A stretch of 17,057 nucleotides of DNA from Clostridiaceae bacterium (GCA_016292455.1 JAEDIL010000033.1:1-17057), one strand, 5' to 3'. Numbered from the stretch's first letter, positions 1 through 7,792 are shown. Notes: generated from the letters alone by a model not told the origin. Made by a program: numbers and translations.

Positions 1-165
1 TTGCATTCGTGCAAAAAAAAGAGCAGCCTATGAATCAGATAGTCGGCTTTTGAAAACTTAAAAATGACATTTTGGAAATACAAAGCCGTTTCTTTTTCAC
101 ATTCTGAGCTTTCGCCGTTTAACGCTTTAATGCGCAAAAAAAGTTGAAAAATTTTGAAAAAACAC
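1..165. other. Left edge, no gene recognised
   Basis: This AT-rich stretch precedes the tRNA promoter. I see no credible coding region on either strand. A weak imperfect hairpin near 22-50 sits next to the A-run at 14-21, so on the minus strand it would be followed by T residues and could be a poor terminator, but its stem is too irregular to call. Confidence 0.4.
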
Positions 166-194
166 TTGACTAAGCCTTTATTATGTGTTATATT
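166..194 (+). promoter_or_regulatory. Sigma-A type promoter of the tRNA-Thr/tRNA-Tyr unit
   Basis: A -35 box TTGACT (166-171) and a -10 box TATATT (189-194) are separated by exactly 17 bases. Transcription would begin near 201, about 20 bases before the mature 5' end of tRNA-Thr. This leaves a short leader for RNase P to remove. Confidence 0.85.
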
Positions 195-221
195 ATTCGA
201 GCGTTGAGGACACGCCGGTTT

Positions 222-297
222 GCTGGTGTAGCTCAGTTGGTAGAGCAGCTGATTTGTAATCAGCAGGTCGGGGGTTCGAGTCCGTCCACCAGCTCCA
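222..297 (+). tRNA. tRNA-Thr (anticodon UGU)
   Basis: The 76-nt cloverleaf is complete. The acceptor stem GCTGGTG pairs with CACCAGC, the discriminator base is T294, and the 3' CCA is encoded (295-297). The D arm is GCTC-AGTTGGTAGA-GCAG, the anticodon loop TTTGTAA carries TGT between CTGAT-type stems, and the T arm contains GGTTCGAGTCC. The tRNA reads ACA and, by wobble, other threonine codons. It is co-transcribed with the tRNA-Tyr that starts nine bases later. Confidence 0.97.
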
Positions 298-306
298 ATT
301 TAATAT

Positions 307-391
<85 letters not shown>

Positions 392-394
392 TTT

Positions 395-435
395 CGAGTG
401 TTCATTACGGATTTCGTGTGAACACTTGATTTTTT
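395..435 (+). terminator. Rho-independent terminator, proximal, of the tRNA operon
   Basis: A 10-bp stem begins four bases after tRNA-Tyr: CGAGTGTTCA (395-404) pairs with TGAACACTTG (419-428) with one G-U pair. A run of six T follows at 430-435. Confidence 0.8.
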
Positions 436-466
436 GTGTTTCTTCATAGTATTCAGTTTATGTATC

Positions 467-492
467 GAGCAGGTTTTAGCCTGCTCTTTTTT
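467..492 (+). terminator. Rho-independent terminator, distal, of the tRNA operon
   Basis: GAGCAGG (467-473), the loop TTTTAG, and CCTGCTC (480-486) form a perfect 7-bp GC-rich hairpin followed by six T (487-492). It backs up the terminator at 395-435 and shields the convergent fic gene from tRNA read-through. Confidence 0.9.
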
Positions 493-508
493 GTTATGCC
501 CTAAGATA

Positions 509-595
509 TTAAACAGCCATTCCTTGCCTCATATCCATTTTAAGATTTTCTTCATCTGACGGAATTTCAATGCTTCCGACAACACGGTAAAACAT
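509..595 (-). CDS. Possible 28-residue ORF immediately downstream of fic
   Basis: An ATG (593-595) lies one base after the fic stop codon and opens a 28-codon frame ending in TAA at 509-511. The predicted peptide starts MFYRVVGSIEIP and is acidic in its middle part. There is no good Shine-Dalgarno sequence, so expression would rely on coupling to fic. I recognise no family. It could be a small partner of the Fic enzyme, a remnant of a gene lost next to it, or chance; the placement is the only real argument for it. Confidence 0.25.
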   Translation of the reverse strand: MFYRVVGSIEIPSDEENLKMDMRQGMAV

Positions 596-596
596 A

Positions 597-1703
597 TTAT
601 CCGTTAAGTTTTGAAATAATTGCTTTACTGTTTTCTTTCGCAAAGTCACTCAGTGAATAGGAACGGATTCGCTCTTTCACAATTTTTGGAATCAAAAACC
701 CGTTTGTTGCAAGTTTCGCGCAACGGTTAATAACCGTTTTATTAGTAACGTCAAGCTGCCGGCTTACATCAATAGGAGTAAATTCCAACAAGCCCTTTTT
801 CAATAAGAAACACAAAAAACCCTTCTCCTTTGCGTTCAGGTGTGACAAAGCAGAAACCAACTCGTCTTGCGACGATGTCGAAGATATTTCACAAACCTTT
901 TTGGAATACAGCTCCACCATACGCAGAAAATAATTGACCCAGATTTCAGGATGAGGCGGATTATTCCTACCTGAATAATATAAAGCCGGCAATCCCATCT
1001 GAAGTGAAGCATAATATTCATCGGGGTCGTACGCAAAATATTCTTCCAAAGAGCCGATTCCGTAAAAGCCGTAGCCGTTCAAATCAAGAATATATCCGGA
1101 CATCAGTCTTGCCGTTCTGCCGTTTCCGTCTTCAAACGGATGAATGGTAACAAGCTGATAATGCACAACCGCAGCCACAATCAAAGGATGGTCGTCTGTT
1201 GTGTTGACATACCGGACAAGTTCTTCGAGAAGATCGGGAATATCCCTATATTCAGGCGGAATATATTCGGGCCCACCAGTTTCACTGTCGTAAACTGCAA
1301 ACAGCACACCCGGAGGCATTTCACCTCTGAGTCCGATTTTTTCCTTTGATGCGCCTTTTTCAACCATTGCCTGAACTTCAAGCATAAGCTCTTTTGAAAA
1401 AGGCACTTTCTTTTTCAGTTTATCTTCCAGCAGATTAAGTGCAAGGAAATAGTTTCTGACTTCTTGTTCGGGTTTCAGAAAATGCTGGTGAGCGTCTCTT
1501 TCCATTGCTTCGTTTGCCTGAGCCTCCGTAAGAGGATTGCCCTCAATTTTATTGGAGGCATAGGAGCTTTTTTTCTTAGAGTTTTTCCTCAGTCTGTTTT
1601 TAGTTATAGGCGGTAATTCCACCAATCGAAGCGAAAAACGGTTTTCGTCTATCGCAGATATTCTCTTTAATATTTCATTTGTCAAACTGACCTTGATCAT
1701 CAT
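597..1703 (-). CDS. Fic family protein, class II self-inhibited AMP-transferase with C-terminal winged helix
   Basis: The 368-residue protein carries the Fic active-site motif HPFEDGNGR at about residues 188-196. His188 is the catalytic base, Asp/Gly-Asn-Gly bind Mg-ATP, and Arg196 contacts the phosphates. Family members transfer AMP from ATP to a Ser, Thr or Tyr of a target protein. An N-terminal inhibitory-helix motif (S/T)xxxE(G/N) is visible as SNKIEG, residues 50-55, which defines class II (self-inhibited) Fic proteins; Glu54 would block productive ATP binding. The C-terminal part (about 285-345) resembles a winged helix (FTPIDVSRQLDVTNKTV), suggesting DNA binding or autoregulation. AAAGGA lies upstream of two consecutive ATGs; the second (1698-1700) has the better spacing, so a 367-residue product is equally possible. 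No antitoxin gene is adjacent, which fits built-in inhibition. The target is unknown. The AT-rich gene beside a tRNA operon suggests acquisition. Confidence 0.93.
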   Translation of the reverse strand: MMIKVSLTNEILKRISAIDENRFSLRLVELPPITKNRLRKNSKKKSSYASNKIEGNPLTEAQANEAMERDAHQHFLKPEQEVRNYFLALNLLEDKLKKKVPFSKELMLEVQAMVEKGASKEKIGLRGEMPPGVLFAVYDSETGGPEYIPPEYRDIPDLLEELVRYVNTTDDHPLIVAAVVHYQLVTIHPFEDGNGRTARLMSGYILDLNGYGFYGIGSLEEYFAYDPDEYYASLQMGLPALYYSGRNNPPHPEIWVNYFLRMVELYSKKVCEISSTSSQDELVSALSHLNAKEKGFLCFLLKKGLLEFTPIDVSRQLDVTNKTVINRCAKLATNGFLIPKIVKERIRSYSLSDFAKENSKAIISKLNG

Positions 1704-1731
1704 ACCATTCCTTTGATTTTCTACTGTACTT

Positions 1732-1740
1732 ATTATACCA
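1732..1740 (-). promoter_or_regulatory. Extended -10 promoter of fic
   Basis: On the minus strand TGG-TATAAT forms an extended -10 element about 30 bases upstream of the fic start codon. No good -35 hexamer is present at 16-18 bases, as expected for extended -10 promoters. The leader would be only about 20 bases and contains the AAAGGA ribosome binding site. Confidence 0.6.
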
Positions 1741-2016
1741 CAACAAATATGAGAATTCCACTAAAATTACACTATTTTTTCACTATTTTAAATTGGGTGT
1801 TTTGAGAATACTTTTCTGAGGATTGTACATAAGGGTGTGTTACATCACGAAGATGTATTATTGACTCTTTTATAAACTCCATTGTGGTCTATGATGATAA
1901 ACTGCAAATTATTTTCAACTACATTACCGGTCGGCATAATGACTCCGGCGAACTGAGGTGCAATTAACGTTTTCAATATAATTTGTCCGCCATTTGAAAA
2001 CTTGGCATAATAATTA
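1741..2016. other. Intergenic region between divergent fic and murD; possible gene remnant
   Basis: This AT-rich gap holds no complete gene I can name. On the minus strand one frame from about 2010 down to a TGA at 1845-1847 stays open with plausible codon choice and a protein-like composition (for example LIAPQFAGVIMPTG). It lacks a ribosome binding site and a convincing start. It could be the tail of a decayed gene or chance. Confidence 0.3.
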
Positions 2017-2045
2017 TTGAAAACACTCCGGGCGAGTGATATAAT
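2017..2045 (+). promoter_or_regulatory. Sigma-A type promoter of murD-uppP
   Basis: TTGAAA (2017-2022), a 17-base spacer and a perfect TATAAT (2040-2045) precede murD. Transcription would start near 2052, giving a leader of about 32 bases with the GGAG ribosome binding site. Confidence 0.88.
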
Positions 2046-2083
2046 TACCTGTCGATGAATATAAATATATTGGAGTGGTATAT

Positions 2084-3427
2084 ATGAAAGAACAGCATTT
2101 TCTTGTTGTCGGCGCGGGAAGAAGCGGTGTTGCAGCGGCAAAGCTTTTGCTTGATGTCGGCAAGGACGTTGTTGTTTTTGATTCCAACGTGAATCTTGAC
2201 ACTGCCGCCTTCTGCAAAAAGGCAGGAGCTGCGGTTCCGTTCATTCTCGGTGAAGCGGAAAGCGAGCAGCTGAAAAGCATTGATGTCTGCGTTGTCAGTC
2301 CCGGCGTTTCGCTTGAAACAGACATTATGAAAACCGTTTCTGCCGCCGGAATTCCGGTATGGAGCGAAATTGAACTTGCCTATCGGTTTGACAACGGTCA
2401 GGTTGTTGCAATTACGGGCACAAACGGAAAAACCACAACAACCTCACTGACTTATGAAATTGTCAAAGAGTGGAACAAAAACACCCTGCTTGTCGGCAAT
2501 ATCGAAATACCCTACACCGGTCTTGCCCTTACCTCTTCGGAAAACGGCTTCACCGTTGCCGAAATCAGCTCTTTTCAGCTTGAAACAATGTGCACCGTCA
2601 AACCGCGCGTTTCCGCCGTTCTCAACATCACGCCAGACCACCTTGACAGGCACAAGACAATGGAGAATTACTCCGCTCTGAAAATGTCGATTGCAAAGTG
2701 TCAGGACATGGACGATTTCTGCGTTCTCAATTATGAGGACGAATACCTCAGAAACCACGCGAACGACCTTTCCTGTAATGTTGTTTTTTTCAGCAGCGGA
2801 CACATTCTCGACCGCGGAGTCTACCTTGAAAACAACGAATTTGTCATTGCCGTTGACGGAGAAAAAAAGGTTCTTTGCAGAACAGACGAGGTCAATCTTG
2901 TCGGAACCCACAACTTTGAAAACATTATGGCAGCTGCCGCAATGACCTATTGTCTCGGCGTACCGATTGAAACAATCAGAAGCGTTGTCAAGCGCTTCAC
3001 CGCCGTTGAACACAGAATTGAATTTGTCTGTGAAAAAAACAATGTCAGATATTACAACGATTCCAAAGGCACAAACACCGACGCGGCAATCAAGGCAATT
3101 GACGCCATGACGGGAACAACGCTGCTGATTGGCGGAGGCTACGACAAAAAAAGCGATTTTTCAGAATGGGTCAGCCGTTTTCCCGGAAAGGTTCGTCTTC
3201 TTGTTCTGCTCGGTCAGACAAGGGAAAAAATAGCTGCCGCCTGCGATGAAATCGGCTTTTCGGACTATGTCTTTGCAGAAAGCATGGACGAAGCCGTAAA
3301 GCTTTGCGCCGAAAACGCGAAAAGCGGAGACTGTGTTCTGCTCTCCCCCGCCTGCGCGTCGTGGGGAATGTTCAAATGCTACCAGGAACGCGGCAACATT
3401 TTCAAAGCGCTTGTAAACGCACTTTAA
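2084..3427 (+). CDS. murD: UDP-N-acetylmuramoyl-L-alanine--D-glutamate ligase
   Basis: This ATP-dependent cytoplasmic ligase adds D-glutamate to UDP-MurNAc-L-Ala, the second amino acid step of peptidoglycan stem-peptide synthesis. The 447-residue length is normal for MurD. The order is an N-terminal Rossmann-like UDP-binding domain (VVGAGRSGVA, residues 8-17), then the central Mur ligase domain with the ATP P-loop GTNGKTTTT (112-120). HLDRHKTMENY and YSALKMSI follow; the latter should hold the carbamylated lysine. The C-terminal domain has YNDSKGTN, LIGGGYDK and LLSPACASW, all typical of MurD. The start is the ATG at 2084, eight bases after GGAG (2072-2075); an in-frame GTG at 2075 overlaps that site and is less likely. 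It is first in an operon with uppP, twelve bases downstream. It lies outside any visible dcw cluster, where murD usually sits. Confidence 0.97.
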   Translation: MKEQHFLVVGAGRSGVAAAKLLLDVGKDVVVFDSNVNLDTAAFCKKAGAAVPFILGEAESEQLKSIDVCVVSPGVSLETDIMKTVSAAGIPVWSEIELAYRFDNGQVVAITGTNGKTTTTSLTYEIVKEWNKNTLLVGNIEIPYTGLALTSSENGFTVAEISSFQLETMCTVKPRVSAVLNITPDHLDRHKTMENYSALKMSIAKCQDMDDFCVLNYEDEYLRNHANDLSCNVVFFSSGHILDRGVYLENNEFVIAVDGEKKVLCRTDEVNLVGTHNFENIMAAAAMTYCLGVPIETIRSVVKRFTAVEHRIEFVCEKNNVRYYNDSKGTNTDAAIKAIDAMTGTTLLIGGGYDKKSDFSEWVSRFPGKVRLLVLLGQTREKIAAACDEIGFSDYVFAESMDEAVKLCAENAKSGDCVLLSPACASWGMFKCYQERGNIFKALVNAL

Positions 3428-3439
3428 GGGGGCTTCTGA

Positions 3440-4273
3440 TTGGGATTCATTGAATTTTTAAAGGTTGTTTTTCTCGGCATTATTGAAGGTATCACCGAAT
3501 GGCTGCCGATAAGCAGCACCGGTCACATGCTGCTCGTTGACGAATTTGCCCGGCTGAACGCAAGCCCTGATTTCAAGGAAATGTTTTTCGTTGTGATTCA
3601 GCTCGGCGCAATTCTTGCCGTTGTGCTTTTGTTCTGGAAAAAGATGTGGCCGTTCGGACTGAACAAGGAGCAAAAGCGGCTGATTGTCCGCAAAAAGACC
3701 TTTTCCGTCTGGTTCAAGGTTGTTGTTGCTTGTGTTCCGGGTGCAATTGTGACGCTCCTTTTTGACGATTATATTGAAGCTCATCTGCACACTCCGTTTG
3801 TTATTGCCGCCGCGCTCATTATTTACGGCGTTCTGTTCATCGTTGTGGAAAACCGCAACAAAACACACAGTCCAAAGGTTGCGCACCTTCGCGACATAGA
3901 TTACAAAACCGCGCTTCTGATTGGTCTTTTTCAGGTGCTTTCAATCATTCCCGGAACTTCACGCTCCGGTGCAACCATCATCGGGGCTCTGATTATCGGT
4001 GTTTCAAGAACTGCGGCCGCAGAATTCACTTTCTTCCTCGCTGTTCCGGTCATGTTCGGGCTGAGCTTCATCAAGCTTTTGAAATTCGGTCTTGCTTTCA
4101 CCGGCGCGGAACTTGCTATTCTCCTTGTCGGCTCTGTCACAGCGTTCCTTGTTTCGCTTTTCGTGATTAAGTTCCTCATGAGCTACATCAAAAAGCACGA
4201 CTTCAAGCTCTTTGGCTGGTACAGAATTGCTCTCGGCATCATTGTGATAATATACTTTGCTCTGGCAAAATGA
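3440..4273 (+). CDS. uppP: Undecaprenyl-diphosphatase (BacA/UppP family)
   Basis: This integral membrane phosphatase converts undecaprenyl pyrophosphate to undecaprenyl phosphate, recycling the lipid carrier for peptidoglycan and other wall polymers; overexpression in this family confers bacitracin tolerance. Both signature motifs are present: EGITEWLPISSTGH from residue 16 (the (E/Q)xxxE motif) and PGTSRSGAT at 171-179. Several hydrophobic helices are evident and 277 residues is typical. The start is the unusual codon TTG at 3440, chosen because AAGGGGG (3426-3432) lies seven bases upstream and the motif-bearing N-terminus begins almost at once. The ribosome binding site overlaps the murD stop codon, so the two genes are tightly linked. 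The operon ends at the hairpin at 4285. Confidence 0.96.
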   Translation: MGFIEFLKVVFLGIIEGITEWLPISSTGHMLLVDEFARLNASPDFKEMFFVVIQLGAILAVVLLFWKKMWPFGLNKEQKRLIVRKKTFSVWFKVVVACVPGAIVTLLFDDYIEAHLHTPFVIAAALIIYGVLFIVVENRNKTHSPKVAHLRDIDYKTALLIGLFQVLSIIPGTSRSGATIIGALIIGVSRTAAAEFTFFLAVPVMFGLSFIKLLKFGLAFTGAELAILLVGSVTAFLVSLFVIKFLMSYIKKHDFKLFGWYRIALGIIVIIYFALAK

Positions 4274-4284
4274 TTTTTTGTATC

Positions 4285-4319
4285 AAAGAGCGGCAGGTCA
4301 CTCGATCTGCCGCTCTTTT
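4285..4319. terminator. Terminator between convergent uppP and the transporter operon
   Basis: A 12-bp perfect stem, AAAGAGCGGCAG (4285-4296) with CTGCCGCTCTTT (4307-4318), has a 10-base loop. The T-tract on the plus strand is short (4316-4319). It best serves uppP. In the minus direction the T-tract is weaker, but the placement suggests it may also stop transcripts of the zinc-ribbon gene. Confidence 0.85.
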
Positions 4320-4358
4320 ATCCTCATTTTCAATTGTGTGTGCTGAATTTTCAAAGAA

Positions 4359-4628
4359 TTATTGTTTGACCTGCGTCTCCTTTTCCGAAAAATCCTCCCA
4401 CGGCAACGGTTCGCCGCGCTTTTTGTAATACTTTTCAACAAGGCGGGTGCGGTCAAGTTTCCTTATGATGCGCCAGAATTCATCAACCTCTTTCTGCGCC
4501 TTTTCTGCGTCTTCGGCAAGGCGTTCTTCAATTCCGTAATAAAGGAGATTTGTTCCACAGTCCGGGCAGTTCTGCTTCATATAGAAAAACGAAAGCTTTT
4601 TTCCGCATTTCGGACATTTGTTATCCAT
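4359..4628 (-). CDS. Small zinc-ribbon protein coupled to the GPH transporter
   Basis: The 89-residue soluble protein has one N-terminal zinc ribbon, CPKC...CPDC (Cys5, 8, 21, 24), followed by a charged, probably helical and partly coiled-coil segment rich in Glu and Lys, and an acidic C-terminus. I recognise no named family beyond the zinc ribbon. The start at 4626-4628 is preferred because GGAGG (4637-4641) is eight bases upstream; an earlier in-frame ATG at 4632-4634 is too close to that site. The start overlaps the end of the transporter gene by eight bases (ATGGATAA), so translation is probably coupled. A regulatory or assembly role for the transporter is only an inference from this overlap. 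Confidence 0.8.
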   Translation of the reverse strand: MDNKCPKCGKKLSFFYMKQNCPDCGTNLLYYGIEERLAEDAEKAQKEVDEFWRIIRKLDRTRLVEKYYKKRGEPLPWEDFSEKETQVKQ

Positions 4629-6120
4629 TTTCATTTCCTCCCCCGTTCATTTTCTGCGCAATTTCATGCCGCCTTTCGGAAAGCTCACTGCGGATTATTT
4701 CAAGACGTTTTCCGTGAAGTTCATAGAAAAACAGCGGAATAATCGCCGTCAGACCGAGAACGCCCGGTATGATTGTGCTAAACGCCCAGAGCCAGAACTC
4801 AGTCGGTTTTCCGAAAGCTTCGGTGCAGATTGCAGTGGTCTGAACCATTCCGTCAGCATCGGTATATTCTGTTACAATATAGCCGATAACCGGCAATATA
4901 GCCGTTGAAATTGCAGTTGAGACGCGACCGGAAAGCTTGCCGAGAAACGTGAGGGTTGAAAAAGCCATGCCCTCATTCCTTACCCCCGTTTTCCATTCCA
5001 TATAGTCAACGCAGTCCGCAATAACTTCGGTTGACGCAACGGAATTATAGGTTCCGAAAATGTTTGAAACAATGTTTCTTCCCGTAAGAACCGGAATAAC
5101 GATATACCATGTTTCGTAGTTTTTATAAGCAATCAAAAAGGCGATTATGCCCGTCACCGATGTAATAAGCGTGTTGTAAATCATAATTTTCAGATTGCCA
5201 AGTCTTCGCCTTGCAAGCGCCATCGTGACAAATCCTATTGCCGCGCCTATGCCGCCGAGCAGCGTAATAACAGTGCTCCAGCTCATCGCCTCAAGAACCT
5301 CAACAAAGAAGTAGCCGCTGATGACTCCGCCTATCGCGGTGAATGTTGAAAGAAAACTGCTGAGAATAATCATAAACAGCGGTTTGTTCTTGAACATATA
5401 TCTGAAACAGTCAAGGAATCCAATCTGCTCAACCTCCTGAACAACTCTTTCTTTGACAAAGAAGCCGGCGAGTGAGAAAAGCGCAAGCAGAACAATTCCG
5501 GAAATCAGACCGCACAAAGCAAAAACTTCTTTGAGATTCATTGAAATTCTGCCTTTGGTGCTCAGATCCATAAGTACGGGCAGCATAACTATGGTTGACA
5601 CTCCGCCGAGAACACCGCTGATGACTCTTGCGCTGGTGATGGCTCTTGCCCTGTCTGACGGAGTGGGGCTGATTGCCGCACTCAGGCTCCAGAAAGGAAC
5701 GTCACCCAAAGTATAGAAAAACTCCCAGATGAGGTAAGAGGCATACATATAGACAATTTTCAATGTCATCTCTTTTGTGTTTTGCAAAAGCAGAGGACCG
5801 CTCCAGAAAAGAATGGTTGCAACCGAAAGCGGAAGCGGAACCAGAAGAAGATAGGGACGAAGCTTTCCGTATCTTGTTCTGGTTTTATCAACCATCGCAC
5901 CCATGAGCGGATCATTTACGGTGTCCCAGATTCCGAGAATGAGCACCATTGTTGCAACAGCCTCGCTCGGTATTCCGAACACCTTTACAAAAAAGATTGA
6001 AAGGAACGTTCCGGCAAACATATTGTTGCTGAAAACCTGTCCGGCGTTCGCAATGCCGAAAATCAGGTTTTCCTTGATTCCGACATATCGCACCGGCTTT
6101 TGAAGCGTTGACTTTTCCAT
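4621..6120 (-). CDS. GPH-family (MelB-like) sugar:cation symporter
   Basis: The 499-residue membrane protein has the glycoside-pentoside-hexuronide:cation symporter signature: DTVNDPLMG (residues 66-74) then DKTRTRYGKLRPY (about 78-90), with about twelve hydrophobic segments. Such proteins import di- or oligosaccharides, glucuronides or related glycosides with Na+ or H+; the substrate cannot be read from sequence. No glycosidase or sugar regulator is adjacent, so it is an orphan transporter operon with only the small zinc-ribbon gene. AAAGGA is about nine bases upstream of the ATG. I see no strong promoter in the 43 bases between its start and the proS terminator; it may use a weak promoter there or read-through from proS. 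Confidence 0.9.
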   Translation of the reverse strand: MEKSTLQKPVRYVGIKENLIFGIANAGQVFSNNMFAGTFLSIFFVKVFGIPSEAVATMVLILGIWDTVNDPLMGAMVDKTRTRYGKLRPYLLLVPLPLSVATILFWSGPLLLQNTKEMTLKIVYMYASYLIWEFFYTLGDVPFWSLSAAISPTPSDRARAITSARVISGVLGGVSTIVMLPVLMDLSTKGRISMNLKEVFALCGLISGIVLLALFSLAGFFVKERVVQEVEQIGFLDCFRYMFKNKPLFMIILSSFLSTFTAIGGVISGYFFVEVLEAMSWSTVITLLGGIGAAIGFVTMALARRRLGNLKIMIYNTLITSVTGIIAFLIAYKNYETWYIVIPVLTGRNIVSNIFGTYNSVASTEVIADCVDYMEWKTGVRNEGMAFSTLTFLGKLSGRVSTAISTAILPVIGYIVTEYTDADGMVQTTAICTEAFGKPTEFWLWAFSTIIPGVLGLTAIIPLFFYELHGKRLEIIRSELSERRHEIAQKMNGGGNENG

Positions 6121-6163
6121 AAGACAAAATCCTTTCGTGAACCGGCAGTATTATTTATGGCTC

Positions 6164-6197
6164 AAAAAATAACCGAAAGCAAAATACTTTCGGTTAT
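6164..6197 (-). terminator. Rho-independent terminator of the ileS-proS operon
   Basis: On the minus strand an 11-bp perfect stem, ATAACCGAAAG with CTTTCGGTTAT (6187-6197 and 6169-6179 on the plus numbering), encloses a 7-base loop and is followed by a T-run matching A6164-6169. It lies about 85 bases after the proS stop codon. Confidence 0.9.
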
Positions 6198-6281
6198 AGT
6201 TTACAGTATATTATTCAAACGGTCAATGATTTTGTGAAAAATACACATATAAATTCATCTGATACGCTTTTCAACACAAAA

Positions 6282-7724
6282 TCAATAAGCCTTGCCCCAG
6301 TAAACCATGTACTTCGCTTTCTTTCCGCAGCAAATGCAGGTATCAGAAAGCTGTTCCTGTTCAAAGGGAATGCAGCGTGAGCCGACGCCGGTAATTTCTT
6401 TGACCTTGTCCTCGCACTCTTCGTCTCCGCACCACATAGCCTTGACAAAGCCGTCACCCTTTTCTTCAAGAGTCTTTGTGATTTCGTCAAGCGAGGTGCA
6501 GGCGTATGTTCTTCTCTCGCGGTTTTCAAGCGCAGAATTATAAAGTGCGTCATGAACCTCTTTGAGCTTTTCGCCGACTGCCCGTTCAAGCTCATCGAGC
6601 GAAACAACGGTCTTTTCTCTGTTGTGGCGGGTGACCAGAACGCACTGGTTGTTTTCAATGTCCCGCGGACCGATTTCAATTCTGACCGGAACGCCCTTCA
6701 TTTCGTATTCGGAATACTTCCAGCCGGGGCTGTTGTCGCTGCCATCAAGCTTTACGCGGATTTTTGAAGCTTTGAGCCTTGCTTCAAGCTCACCCGCTTT
6801 TTCAAGAACGCCCGCCTTGTGCTGAGCAACGGGAATGATCACTGCCTGAATGGGGGCAACCGCCGGCGGAAGAACAAGGCCGTTGTTGTCGCCGTGAGTC
6901 ATAATGATTGCACCGATGAGTCTTGTTGTCATACCCCATGAGGTCTGGTGCGGATATTCAAGCTTGTTCTCGCGGCTTTGATACTGAATTCCGAACGCCT
7001 TTGCAAAACCGTCTCCGAAGTAATGGGAAGTACCGGCTTGAAGAGCCTTTCCGTCGTGCATAAGCGCCTCAATGGCGTAGGTTGAAACTGCACCGGCGAA
7101 CTTGTCGCTTTCGGTCTTTTTGCCCTTGACAACGGGAATTGCAAGGCACTTTTCGCAGAAGTCCGCGTAAACATTCAGCATTCTTTCAGTCTCTTCAACT
7201 GCCTCTTCTGCCGTTGCATGAATTGTGTGTCCCTCCTGCCAGAGGAATTCTCTGCTGCGCAGGAACGGACGGGTAGTCTTTTCCCAGCGGACAACACTGA
7301 CCCACTGGTTATAAAGCTTCGGCAGGTCACGGTAGGAATGAACAATGTTGGCGTAATGCTCGCAGAACAGGGTTTCCGATGTGGGACGAACGCAAAGCCT
7401 TTCTTCAAGCTTTTCGCTGCCGCCGTGTGTGACCCACGCAACTTCGGGAGCAAAGCCCTGAACGTGGTCTTTTTCCTTTTGAAGAAGACTCTCCGGAATG
7501 AACATAGGCATACTGACATTTTCGTGACCGGTGTCCTTGAACATTCCGTCAAGAATGCGCTGAATGTTTTCCCAGATTGCGTAGCCGTAGGGGCGGATAA
7601 CCATGCAGCCCTTTACGCTGGTGTATTCAATAAGCTCTGCCTTTTTAACAATATCGGTATACCATTTGGCAAAATCTTCTTCCATTGAGGTAATTTCCTC
7701 AACCATTTTTTTCTGCTGTGCCAT
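6282..7724 (-). CDS. proS: Prolyl-tRNA synthetase, archaeal/eukaryotic-like type
   Basis: This class II synthetase charges tRNA-Pro with proline. It is the short (480-residue) type shared by archaea, eukaryotes and some bacteria. It lacks the large editing insertion of the E. coli type, and its C-terminal zinc-type domain has cysteine pairs (WCGDEECEDK and CICCGKKAK) and ends in Tyr. Motif 2 is seen in RPTSE (about 113-117) and motif 3 in GMTTRLIGAIIMTHGD. The start is the ATG at 7722-7724 (MAQQKK), with AAAGGA nine bases upstream; the frame extends 20 codons further, but that extension has no ribosome binding site and does not look like ProRS. It follows ileS after 68 bases, so the two are probably one transcript. 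Confidence 0.97.
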   Translation of the reverse strand: MAQQKKMVEEITSMEEDFAKWYTDIVKKAELIEYTSVKGCMVIRPYGYAIWENIQRILDGMFKDTGHENVSMPMFIPESLLQKEKDHVQGFAPEVAWVTHGGSEKLEERLCVRPTSETLFCEHYANIVHSYRDLPKLYNQWVSVVRWEKTTRPFLRSREFLWQEGHTIHATAEEAVEETERMLNVYADFCEKCLAIPVVKGKKTESDKFAGAVSTYAIEALMHDGKALQAGTSHYFGDGFAKAFGIQYQSRENKLEYPHQTSWGMTTRLIGAIIMTHGDNNGLVLPPAVAPIQAVIIPVAQHKAGVLEKAGELEARLKASKIRVKLDGSDNSPGWKYSEYEMKGVPVRIEIGPRDIENNQCVLVTRHNREKTVVSLDELERAVGEKLKEVHDALYNSALENRERRTYACTSLDEITKTLEEKGDGFVKAMWCGDEECEDKVKEITGVGSRCIPFEQEQLSDTCICCGKKAKYMVYWGKAY

Positions 7725-7755
7725 AGGTGCAGATCCTTTCTGTAAATTGATTATT

Positions 7756-7779
7756 GCGGCTGCCGCAACGGACAGCCGC
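7756..7779 (-). other. Hairpin in the ileS-proS intergenic spacer
   Basis: GCGGCTG (7756-7762) and CAGCCGC (7773-7779) form a 7-bp GC-rich stem between the two synthetase genes. It is not followed by a T-run in either direction, so it is not a terminator. It may stabilise or process the transcript between the two genes. Confidence 0.45.
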
Positions 7780-7792
7780 TTCATTTGTGTCT

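Noticed and set aside
2444..3013. 189-codon minus-strand ORF inside murD
   Set aside because: It is antisense to conserved MurD sequence including the P-loop region and has no independent support.
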